Below are positions 7,034 through 13,107 of a DNA stretch of 13,361 bases, piece by piece. This stretch comes from an uncultured Amaricoccus sp. (GTDB taxonomy: Bacteria; Pseudomonadota; Alphaproteobacteria; Rhodobacterales; Rhodobacteraceae). Position numbers and translations under genes: made by a program. A model generated the notes under the pieces. It searched no databases, was not told where the DNA came from, and saw nothing but the letters and a program-made list of their open reading frames with translations. How positions within the stretch are numbered: position 1 is the first letter of the stretch; every line of letters begins with the position of its first letter. The stretch lies in NCBI RefSeq assembly GCF_937858865.1, contig NZ_CALLYO010000074.1, positions 1-13,361 on the forward strand. The letters are read 5' to 3'.

Positions 7034-7651
7034 GTGGCCGAGGCTCCGCGGCTCTACCTGCTCACGCCGCCGGTCTTCGGGCCGGAGCTGCCCGACCGGG
7101 TGGCGGCGCTGCTCGACGGCTTCGACATCGCCTGCCTGCGGCTGGCGCTGGCCACGGCCTCGGAGGAAGAGATCGCCCGGGCGGCCGATGCGCTGCGGCC
7201 GGTCGCCCATGCCCGCGACGTGCCGCTGGTCGTCGCCGACCACCACCGGCTGGTGCCGCGGCTGGGGCTCGACGGGGTGCATCTCGGCGACGGATCTCGG
7301 CAGGTCCGGGCGGTGCGCCAGGCGCTCGGCAAGGACGCGATCGTCGGCGCCCATGCCCGCGCCTCGCGGCACGAGGGGATGACGGCGGGCGAGCTCGGGG
7401 CGGACTATGTGAGCTTCGGGCCGGTGGGGGCGAGCGGGCTCGGGGACGGGACGGTCGCGCCGCCCGAGCTCTTCTCCTGGTGGTCGGAGATGATCGAGGT
7501 GCCGGTGGTGGCCGAGGGCGGCGTCACCCCCGCGCTCGCCGGGGAGCTGGCGGGGATCGTCGACTTCATCGCGGTCGGTCCCGAGATCTGGGCGGCGCCG
7601 GAGGGCGAGGGGGCCGCGCTGGCGGCGATCGCCGCGCGGCTCCGGGGCTGA
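7034..7651 (+). CDS. ThiE/TenI-superfamily protein, probably not a standard thiamine phosphate synthase
   Basis: A 205-residue TIM-barrel protein recognisable as thiamine-phosphate-synthase-like from RLYLLTPP (6-13), VADHHRLVPRLGLDGVHLGDG (67-87), ELGADYVSFGPVG (120-132), VPVVAEGGVTP (156-166) and DFIAVGPEIW (177-186). The motifs that bind substrate in true ThiE are altered. The QLRxK strand reads CLRLAL, the DR-D loop reads VVADHHRL, and the GPxFxTxTK phosphate loop reads GPVGASGLGDG. I therefore infer a diverged function. Proteins like this follow eno in Rhodobacterales and are usually labelled thiamine phosphate synthase. The start is GTG 7034, 9 bp after eno, with GAGGCGGA just upstream. 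It is likely co-transcribed with eno. Confidence 0.75.
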   Translation: MAEAPRLYLLTPPVFGPELPDRVAALLDGFDIACLRLALATASEEEIARAADALRPVAHARDVPLVVADHHRLVPRLGLDGVHLGDGSRQVRAVRQALGKDAIVGAHARASRHEGMTAGELGADYVSFGPVGASGLGDGTVAPPELFSWWSEMIEVPVVAEGGVTPALAGELAGIVDFIAVGPEIWAAPEGEGAALAAIAARLRG

Positions 7652-7670
7652 GGCGCGGCGCTGGAGTCGA

Positions 7671-7684
7671 TTTCGCGCGCGAAA
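7671..7684. repeat. 14-bp palindrome in the convergent gap
   Basis: TTTCGCGCGCGAAA is a perfect palindrome between the converging ends of the ThiE-like gene and znuA. It is followed by an AT-rich stretch to about 7736 (CTATAACTAA, then GTTAAAACTTC) that stands out in this window. It could serve as a weak two-way terminator hairpin (5-bp stem, 4-base loop) or as an operator. Nothing else is seen in the 82-bp gap. Confidence 0.4.
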
Positions 7685-7733
7685 CTATAACTAACCCCAT
7701 GATCTCAAAGGGATTCGTCGTGTTAAAACTTCG

Positions 7734-8705
7734 TTACCGCGCGGAGCCGGGGTCTGCGAGGCATTCGGCGAGGCCATCGGCCAGGCCGAAGATGAGCGCC
7801 GGGTAGAGGCCGGGTCCGGCCGGCAGCGCCGCGCCGAGCGGGTCGAGGGTGGCGGTGCGGACGTCGCTTCCCTCGACGATGGTGGCGAGGAGCTTCGGCT
7901 CGAACTGCGGCTCGGCGAAGGCGCAGACGAACCCCTCGGCCCGCACGCGGTCGCGCAGCGCGGCCACCCGCGCCGCGCCGGGCGAGACGCCATCGTGCAG
8001 CGCGACGCTGCCGGCCGCGGGCAGGTCGAAGCGGTGCTCGAAATACTGGTAGGCGTCGTGGAAGACGAGGTAGGGGCGGCCGCGCAGCGGGGCGAGCTCG
8101 GCCGAGATCGCGCGGACGAGATCGGCGGTCTCGGCGGCGAAGGCCTCGGCGTTGGCGGCGTAGGCCGGGGCGCCGGCCGGGTCGAGCGTGCCGAGCGCGG
8201 CCGCGATGGCGCGGGCGGCGGCGACGGCGTTCTCCGGGTCGAGCCAGAGGTGGCCGTCGCGCGGGCCGTGGTGCGCGTCGGCGGGGTCGTCCGCGTGCTC
8301 GTGCTCGTGCGCGAGGTCGTCCTCGTCGTGCGGATGGGCCTCGAAGCCGTCGCCGGCGCGCGCCGGCAGGACCACGACGCCGGGCGCCTCCTCGAGCGTC
8401 AGGACGGTCGCGTCGCGCGCCAGCGCGCCGATCGGGCCGGCGAGCCAGGGGGTGAGGTCGGGGCCGACCCAGACCACGAGATCCGCAGCCTCGAGCATCC
8501 TCGCCTCCGAGGGGCGGAGCGAATAGCCGTGCGGCGAGGCGCCGGGCGGCAGCAGGACGTCCGGCGCGCCGATGCCGGCCATCACCCGGGCGGCGATCGA
8601 CTGCACCGGAGCGATGTCCGCCACCACCCGCGGGGCGGCCGTCGCCGGCGCGACTGCCAGGAGGAAGGCCAGGCCGAGCGCGGTCGGCAGGGTCGTGCGG
8701 ATCAT
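7734..8705 (-). CDS. znuA: Zinc ABC transporter, periplasmic zinc-binding protein
   Basis: A 323-residue cluster A-I solute-binding protein. Residues 1-23 are a Sec signal peptide (MIRTT, hydrophobic core LGLAFLLAVA, cleavage after ATA). Zinc ligands are visible: His59 (GASPHGYSL), His152 (GHLWLDPENA), His216 (VFHDAYQYF) and the C-terminal acid Asp288 (LDPLG). Between 124 and 146 lies an acidic, His-rich loop with seven histidines, typical of zinc-specific members and thought to help capture metal. It delivers zinc to ZnuB. I chose ATG 8705 because it begins a proper signal peptide and has GGGGAG 7 bases upstream; the frame extends to 8780 without a signal-like start. It is transcribed away from zur-znuC-znuB, with the Zur site about 90 bp upstream. 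Confidence 0.93.
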   Translation of the reverse strand: MIRTTLPTALGLAFLLAVAPATAAPRVVADIAPVQSIAARVMAGIGAPDVLLPPGASPHGYSLRPSEARMLEAADLVVWVGPDLTPWLAGPIGALARDATVLTLEEAPGVVVLPARAGDGFEAHPHDEDDLAHEHEHADDPADAHHGPRDGHLWLDPENAVAAARAIAAALGTLDPAGAPAYAANAEAFAAETADLVRAISAELAPLRGRPYLVFHDAYQYFEHRFDLPAAGSVALHDGVSPGAARVAALRDRVRAEGFVCAFAEPQFEPKLLATIVEGSDVRTATLDPLGAALPAGPGLYPALIFGLADGLAECLADPGSAR

Positions 8706-8792
8706 CGGGAGGCTCCCCAGGGGTTCGGGACGGAAATGTCGCTTGTGGGGGAGGGGCGGCGCGACTAGGATCGCCGCCACTCCCTGCGGGAA

Positions 8793-8807
8793 TGTTACAA
8801 AGTAACA
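8793..8807. promoter_or_regulatory. Zur-binding site (zinc-uptake operator)
   Basis: TGTTACAAAGTAACA is an inverted repeat with 6-bp arms and a 3-base centre, in the gap between znuA and zur. An AT-rich dyad of this kind beside zur and znu genes is the expected Zur operator. It ends one base before the zur ATG, so zinc-loaded Zur would block zur-znuCB directly and could also block znuA. Confidence 0.8.
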
Positions 8808-8808
8808 G

Positions 8809-9306
8809 ATGTCAGCGTCAAGCGCCCCCGGACCCGAGGCTTTTCGCCCGCACGATCACCGCACCTGCCGCGGGCGGGCGCTGTCGGCGGCGCGCGCGCT
8901 CTGCGCCGAGCGGCGGCTGCGGCTGACGCCGGCGCGCGCCTTCGTGCTGGAGACGCTGCTCGGGTCGCACCGGGCGATGACGGCCTACGAGATCCTCGAC
9001 GCCCTGTCGGCGGCGGGACTCGGCAACCAGCCGCCGGTGGTCTATCGCGCGCTCGACTTCCTCGTCGCCAACGGCTTCGCGCACCGGATCGAGCGGCTGG
9101 CGGCCTTCACCGCCTGCAGCCACGCCGGGACAGCGCACAACGCGGGCTTCCTTGTCTGCCGCTCGTGCCGGCGGGTGGCGGAGACGCCGCTGCCGCGGCC
9201 GGCGGCCGAGCTGGTCGAGGCGGCGGAGGTCGCCGGCTTCGTCATCGAGCGCACCGCAGTCGAGGCCGAGGGGGTCTGCGCCCGCTGCCGCGAGGCCGCG
9301 ACGTGA
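8809..9306 (+). CDS. zur: Zinc uptake regulator, Fur family
   Basis: A 165-residue Fur-family repressor. The N-terminal HDHRTC (15-20) and RLRLTPARAFVLETLLGSHRAMTAYEIL (36-63) match Zur, followed by the DNA-recognition helix around PPVVYRALDFL (75-85). The structural zinc site is two CxxC pairs, CRSC (117-120) and CARC (157-160). Cys103 and His110 lie where regulatory metal ligands are expected. It should repress zinc uptake when zinc is sufficient. ATG 8809 is the only start that keeps the conserved N-terminal part. It lies one base after the Zur operator and has no Shine-Dalgarno site, which suggests a leaderless transcript and strict autoregulation. It overlaps znuC by 4 bp (GTGA), an arrangement common in alphaproteobacteria. 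Confidence 0.93.
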   Translation: MSASSAPGPEAFRPHDHRTCRGRALSAARALCAERRLRLTPARAFVLETLLGSHRAMTAYEILDALSAAGLGNQPPVVYRALDFLVANGFAHRIERLAAFTACSHAGTAHNAGFLVCRSCRRVAETPLPRPAAELVEAAEVAGFVIERTAVEAEGVCARCREAAT

Positions 9307-10139
9307 CGGTCCTGGTCGAGGCGCGGCAGGTCGGCATCTCCTTCGGCGGGCAGCGGGTGCTCGAGGGGGTCGATCTCGCGCTGCATGCCGGCGAGATCGT
9401 GACCGTCGTCGGGCCGAACGGCTCGGGCAAGAGCACGCTCCTGCGGCTGCTGATCGGGGCGGAGCGGCCGGGGGAGGGGCGGATCGTGCGGGCGCCGGGG
9501 CTGCGCATCGGCTACGTGCCGCAGCGGCTGGCGGTCGATGCGACGCTGCCGCTGACGGTCGACCGCTTCCTCGGGCTCGCCGAGCGCGATGCCGGGCTCA
9601 GGGCGGCGGCGCTCGAGCGGGTCGGCATTCCCGGGCTCGGCGGGCGGCAGCTCGCGGCGCTTTCGGGCGGGCAGTTCCAGCGGGCGCTCCTCGCCCAGGC
9701 GCTCTTGCGGCGGCCGGGGCTTCTCGTGCTCGACGAGGCGGCGCAGGGGCTCGACCAGCCGGGGGAGGCGCGCTTCTACCGGCTGATCGAGCAGATCCGC
9801 GGCGAGCTCGGCTGCGGGGTGCTGATGGTCAGCCACGACCTGCACGTGGTGATGGCGGCCTCGGACCGGGTGATCTGCCTCAACGGCCACGTCTGCTGCG
9901 AGGGAACGCCGACGGTGGTCTCGGCGGCGCCGGAATATCGCGCGCTCTTCGGCTTCGGCACCCAGGGGGCGCTCGCGCTCTACCGGCATGATCACGACCA
10001 TGGGCATTCGCACGACCACGTCCATGGCGCCTCCGATCACGACGAGGCGCGGGACGACGCTCACGACCATGCCCACGACCATGCCCACGACCATGCCCAC
10101 GACCATGCCCACGGTCATGTTCATGGAGCGGGCGGGTGA
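9303..10139 (+). CDS. znuC: Zinc ABC transporter, ATP-binding protein with His-rich tail
   Basis: A 278-residue ABC ATPase. Walker A is GPNGSGKST (37-45), Q-loop Gln74 (YVPQRL), signature LSGGQ (120-124), Walker B LLVLDEA (140-146), and H-loop His178 (VSHDL). It powers ZnuB-mediated zinc import from the cytoplasmic face. The ATPase ends near residue 227; residues 229-274 are a tail with 19 histidines in 46 positions, alternating with Asp and Ala, partly encoded by 12-bp tandem repeats. His-rich tails occur in some ZnuC proteins and probably bind or buffer zinc. The start is GTG 9303, overlapping the zur stop as GTGA; the open frame further upstream lies inside zur. It overlaps znuB by 4 bp as well. 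Confidence 0.93.
   Translation: MTVLVEARQVGISFGGQRVLEGVDLALHAGEIVTVVGPNGSGKSTLLRLLIGAERPGEGRIVRAPGLRIGYVPQRLAVDATLPLTVDRFLGLAERDAGLRAAALERVGIPGLGGRQLAALSGGQFQRALLAQALLRRPGLLVLDEAAQGLDQPGEARFYRLIEQIRGELGCGVLMVSHDLHVVMAASDRVICLNGHVCCEGTPTVVSAAPEYRALFGFGTQGALALYRHDHDHGHSHDHVHGASDHDEARDDAHDHAHDHAHDHAHDHAHGHVHGAGG
10062..10121 (+). repeat. 12-bp tandem repeat in the ZnuC tail
   Basis: CACGACCATGCC is repeated four times exactly (10062-10109), followed by a fifth degenerate copy, CACGGTCATGTT (10110-10121). Each unit encodes His-Asp-His-Ala. The unit length is a multiple of three, so copy-number change would alter tail length without breaking the frame. Confidence 0.9.
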
Positions 10140-10930
10140 GCCTTCTCGACGACTTCCTCCTGCGGGCGCTGCTCGCCGGGATCGGGGTGGCGCTGGCGGC
10201 CGGGCCGCTCGGCTGCTTCGTGGTCTGGCGGCGCATGGCCTATTTCGGCGACGCGACGGCGCATGCGGCGCTGCTCGGGGTGACGCTGGCGCTCGCCACC
10301 TCGCTGCCGGTGGTGGCCGGGGTGGCGGTCATGGCGATCGCCATGGCGCTCACCGTGTCGCTGGCGGCGGGGCGGAGCTATGCCGCCGACACGCTGCTCG
10401 GCGTCGCCTCGCACGGCGCGCTCGCCGCCGGGCTGGTGGCGCTCAGCTTCATGCGCGGGGTGCGGGTCGACCTGATGGGCTATCTGTTCGGCGACATCCT
10501 GGCGGTGACGCGGGCCGATCTCGCGGTGATCTTCGGCGGCGGGGCGCTGATCGTCGTGCTGCTCGCCTGGCGGTGGCGGCCGCTGCTGCTCGCGACGCTG
10601 AACGAGGATCTGGCGGCGGCGGCAGGGGTCGATCCCAGGCGCGAGCGGCTGGTCCTGACGCTGGCGCTGGCGCTGCTGGTGGCGGTGGCGCTCAAGGTGG
10701 TGGGGGTGCTTCTCGTCACCGCCATGCTGATCGTGCCGGCGGCGGCGGCGCGCGGCTTCGCCCGCACCCCCGAGGCGATGGCGGCGGGGGCGGCGGGGCT
10801 GGGCACGCTCGCGGCGGTGGCCGGGCTCGCCGGCTCCTGGCGGCTCGACACGCCGGCCGGGCCGTCGATCGTGGTGGCGGCGGTGGTGCTGCTCGTCGCG
10901 GTCAACCTGGCGGTGCGCCGGCCCGGGTGA
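10136..10930 (+). CDS. znuB: Zinc ABC transporter, permease
   Basis: A 264-residue, very hydrophobic inner-membrane protein of the ABC-3 (ZnuB) family. About eight transmembrane segments can be drawn, roughly 8-30, 41-53, 57-77, 88-105, 130-147, 172-196, 215-234 and 243-260. GCFVVWRRMAYFGDATAHAALLGV (26-49) is the family's conserved opening, with FGDATAHAALLGV near the metal path. GYLFGDILAVT (114-124) and LLVTAMLIVPAAAAR (192-206) are also typical. It forms the channel through which ZnuA-bound zinc enters, driven by ZnuC. The start is GTG 10136, overlapping the znuC stop as GTGA. It is the last gene of zur-znuC-znuB. Confidence 0.93.
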   Translation: MSLLDDFLLRALLAGIGVALAAGPLGCFVVWRRMAYFGDATAHAALLGVTLALATSLPVVAGVAVMAIAMALTVSLAAGRSYAADTLLGVASHGALAAGLVALSFMRGVRVDLMGYLFGDILAVTRADLAVIFGGGALIVVLLAWRWRPLLLATLNEDLAAAAGVDPRRERLVLTLALALLVAVALKVVGVLLVTAMLIVPAAAARGFARTPEAMAAGAAGLGTLAAVAGLAGSWRLDTPAGPSIVVAAVVLLVAVNLAVRRPG

Positions 10931-10949
10931 GGCACGTCAGGGCTCGGGC

Positions 10950-11189
10950 TCAGGCCTCGGGTTCTTCCGAGGGCTCCTCGGCGAGGCGGCGGCCGCGGGC
11001 GGCGCGGTCGAGGTCGCGCTCGAGGTACTGCTCGAGGCCGACGAGGTCGTCCGGCGGCTGCAGGCCGAGCGCCTCCATTTCGGCCAGCCGCTCGCGCAGG
11101 GTCTCCTGCATCTCGTGGGCGTCGGCGGGGTTCCTGGCGATCTCGTCGAGGAGCATCGCGAGCTGGACCCTGAACTGTTCGAACGCCAT
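10950..11189 (-). CDS. Hypothetical 79-residue helical acidic protein
   Basis: I do not recognise this family. From ATG 11189 it reads MAFEQFRVQLAMLLDEIARN and continues with a strongly helical, charged middle (MQETLRERLAEMEALG). It then has LVGLEQYLERDLDRAARGRR and an acidic end (LAEEPSEEPEA). No membrane segment, signal peptide or cysteine is seen. I chose 11189 because GGGGGA lies 4 bases upstream; upstream starts at 11198 and 11240 would add residues of low quality. It ends 19 bp after the convergent znuB and is divergent from the universal stress protein gene by 104 bp. The regular heptad-like spacing of leucines suggests a small helical dimer or a partner-binding protein; that is inference. 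Confidence 0.65.
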   Translation of the reverse strand: MAFEQFRVQLAMLLDEIARNPADAHEMQETLRERLAEMEALGLQPPDDLVGLEQYLERDLDRAARGRRLAEEPSEEPEA

Positions 11190-11293
11190 CGATTCCCCCA
11201 TGCATCTGCGACATCGCCTGCGGCCATGCGATGATAACATGCGGCGCGCGATGTGGTATGGGTCTATCTGAGTTCGGATGCGGAGAGGCGCCC

Positions 11294-12130
11294 ATGGCTT
11301 TCAAGACCGTTTTCCTGGCGGTTGGATCGACCGACGACGACAGCGAGATCGACCGCGCGGCGGCGATCTGCGGCAAGCTCGGGGCGCATCTCTCGCTCCT
11401 CGTGCTCGGCATCGCGCCGCCGCCGCCGGCCTCGCCCTACGGCGTCGTCTCGAACGACGTCTGGGCGGGGGAGATCCGCGAGGGGCAGGACGAGGTGCAG
11501 GCGCGGGCCGCGGCGGTGGAGGAGCGGCTGGGCGCCGGGCCGGTGCCCTTCTCGGTCGAGGGGCAGTATATCGACCGCGGCACGGTGGCGACGCTGGCGG
11601 CGCGCTTCGCGCGCTATTCCGACGTCACGCTGATCACCCCGCAGCGGCCGGGCTACGAATCGATGCAGTCCTGGGTGATGAACGGGGCGCTCTTCGAGTC
11701 GGGGCGGCCGGTGCTGCTGCTGCCGAAGAGGCAGACGCGCTTTCCCGAGGTCGGCAAGCTGATGATCGCCTGGGACGCGAGCGTCGAGGCGTCGAAGGCG
11801 GTGCAGGCCTCGATCGGGCTGATGCAGGCGGCCGGGGAGGTGCATGCGGTGCTGATCGATCCGGTGCCCTCGTTCGAGGGGCACGGGCCGGAGCCGGGGG
11901 CCGATCTCGCGACCTACCTCGGGCGGCACGGCATCGAGACGACCGTTCACCGGCTGCCGCGCGAAGGGCGCGGGACCGGCGAGATGCTGCGCCGGACCGC
12001 GGGGGATCTCGGGGCCGACCTGATCGTGATGGGCGGCTTCGGGCACTCGCGGCTGCGCCAGCGCATCTTCGGCGGCACCACGACCAGCATGATGAAGGAG
12101 ACCGAGGTCGCGGTGCTGATGGCGCACTGA
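11294..12130 (+). CDS. Universal stress protein, two tandem Usp domains
   Basis: A 278-residue cytoplasmic protein with two Usp domains. The first is about 1-145, ending in ESGRPVLLLPK; it lacks the nucleotide-binding glycine motif. The second is about 152-278, opening with KLMIAWDASVEASKAV, where Asp161 is the usual ATP-contacting acid. It ends with LIVMGGFGHSRLRQRIFGG, which fits the G-2x-G-9x-G ATP-binding pattern (Gly247, Gly250, Gly260), then TEVAVLMAH. By family knowledge it likely binds ATP and responds to starvation or redox stress. The exact role is unknown. ATG 11294 was chosen because GGAGAGG lies 5 bases upstream; the open frame extends to 11231 without support. It is divergent from the 79-residue unknown gene and followed by a 12-bp-arm inverted repeat. 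Confidence 0.87.
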   Translation: MAFKTVFLAVGSTDDDSEIDRAAAICGKLGAHLSLLVLGIAPPPPASPYGVVSNDVWAGEIREGQDEVQARAAAVEERLGAGPVPFSVEGQYIDRGTVATLAARFARYSDVTLITPQRPGYESMQSWVMNGALFESGRPVLLLPKRQTRFPEVGKLMIAWDASVEASKAVQASIGLMQAAGEVHAVLIDPVPSFEGHGPEPGADLATYLGRHGIETTVHRLPREGRGTGEMLRRTAGDLGADLIVMGGFGHSRLRQRIFGGTTTSMMKETEVAVLMAH

Positions 12131-12151
12131 GAGGGTCTTGCCCCGGCCGTG

Positions 12152-12177
12152 CGGGCGTCGTGCGTGCACGACGCCCG
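12152..12177 (+). terminator. Strong inverted repeat after the usp gene
   Basis: Bases 12152-12163 (CGGGCGTCGTGC) pair perfectly with 12166-12177 (GCACGACGCCCG), leaving only GT at the centre. It lies 22 bp after the usp stop, in the 117-bp convergent gap before azoR. No T-tract follows on either strand, so a two-way stop or 3'-end stabiliser is inferred. Nothing else is recognised in the gap. Confidence 0.6.
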
Positions 12178-12247
12178 GAAGTTCGCGTGGAGTCAGTGGC
12201 TTGCGGGTGGCGTTTACCGGATCTTCATGAAGGTTGACGCGCGCGGG

Positions 12248-12868
12248 TCAGGCGGCGACGGCTGCCGTCTCCGCGAGGCCGCGCAGCGTGCCGGTCGCCG
12301 CGGCGATGGCGGCGGCGCGCGCCTCCGGGCCGTAGCCGATCTTCTCGGCGCGGACGAAGGTGACGTCGGTCAGGCCCATGAAGCCGAGCAGGTGGCGCAG
12401 GTAGGGCTCCTGGAAGTCGATCGCCTGCGCCGGGCCCTCGCTGTAGAGGCCGCCGCGGCTCTCGATGACGATGACGCGCTTGCCGGCAAGCAGGCCCTCG
12501 GGGCCGGCCTCGGTGTAGCGGAAGGTCTCGCCGGCGCGCAGCACGTGGTCGAACCAGGCGCGCAGCGTGGTCGGGATGCTGAAGTTGTACATCGGCGCGC
12601 CGATGACGATGGTGTCGGCGGCGCGGAGCTCGGCGATGAGCTGGTCGGAGAGGGCGCGGGCGGCCTGCTCGGCCTCGGTTGCCGGCGTGCCGCGGACGCC
12701 GGCGAGGTTCGCCTCGGTCAGGTGCGGCACCGGGTCGGTGCCGAGGTCGCGGGTGACGACGCGGGCCGGCGCGGCGGCGGTGAGCGCGGCGACCGCCGCG
12801 CGCACCAGGCCGCGGGAGACCGATGCCTCGCCGCTGGCGGCGCTGTCGATGACAAGGATGCTGTTCAT
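12248..12868 (-). CDS. azoR: FMN-dependent NADH-azoreductase
   Basis: A 206-residue flavodoxin-fold protein of the AzoR family. SAASGEASVSR (9-19) matches the FMN-phosphate loop. GAPMYNFSIPTTLRAWFDHVLRAGETFRYTE (about 90-120) is the best-conserved stretch and contains the MYNF motif that lies over the flavin. ESRGGLYSEG (135-144) supplies the second flavin contact. Members reduce azo dyes and quinones with NADH as homodimers, and probably protect against thiol and quinone stress. ATG 12868 was chosen because it gives the family's standard start (MNSILVIDSAAS) and has AAGGAA 9 bases upstream; the frame extends to 12928 without support. The upstream region holds a hairpin at 12928-12947. No regulator gene is adjacent on this side. 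Confidence 0.92.
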   Translation of the reverse strand: MNSILVIDSAASGEASVSRGLVRAAVAALTAAAPARVVTRDLGTDPVPHLTEANLAGVRGTPATEAEQAARALSDQLIAELRAADTIVIGAPMYNFSIPTTLRAWFDHVLRAGETFRYTEAGPEGLLAGKRVIVIESRGGLYSEGPAQAIDFQEPYLRHLLGFMGLTDVTFVRAEKIGYGPEARAAAIAAATGTLRGLAETAAVAA

Positions 12869-12927
12869 GGGACGGGTTCCTTCGGGACGGGTGAATCTCG
12901 TTTCCCGGTGAATATTGCATTGCAGCA

Positions 12928-12947
12928 CACGCGGCGGTAGCCGCGTG
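12928..12947. repeat. Inverted repeat upstream of azoR
   Basis: CACGCGGC (12928-12935) and GCCGCGTG (12940-12947) form 8-bp arms around GGTA, about 60 bp upstream of the azoR ATG. A second small dyad, GTTGC...GCAAC, lies at 12962-12978. Together with AATATTGCATTGCA (12911-12924), these make the least GC-rich part of the 239-bp gap and probably hold the azoR promoter and operator. No regulator is identified. Confidence 0.45.
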
Positions 12948-13049
12948 ATCGGCTAAAGACTGTTGCTGAAAGCGCAACGCCGACGACCTCGGCGCGGTCC
13001 GGGGATCGGATCGGGAAACGGGAGCCGAAAGGGCGAGCCCTCCCCAGCT

Positions 13050-13066
13050 GTCGAGCGAGGCTCGAC
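13050..13066. repeat. Inverted repeat upstream of the DMT transporter
   Basis: GTCGAGC (13050-13056) and GCTCGAC (13060-13066) form 7-bp arms around GAG, ending 41 bp before the transporter start codon. The position suits an operator or a leader hairpin. No regulator can be named. Confidence 0.4.
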
Positions 13067-13107
13067 CGCACGGCCCGGCGGTGATAGGAGCCGCGCCCGG
13101 AGCGGCG

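Noticed and set aside
7699..7806. Small plus-strand open frame of 35 codons in the gap and antisense to znuA
   Set aside because: No Shine-Dalgarno site, most of it is antisense to znuA, and its translation is basic and low-complexity.
12842..12852. TGTCGATGACA dyad resembling part of a PhoB or Fnr-type site
   Set aside because: It lies inside the azoR coding region and encodes the conserved VIDSA segment, so coding constraint explains it.
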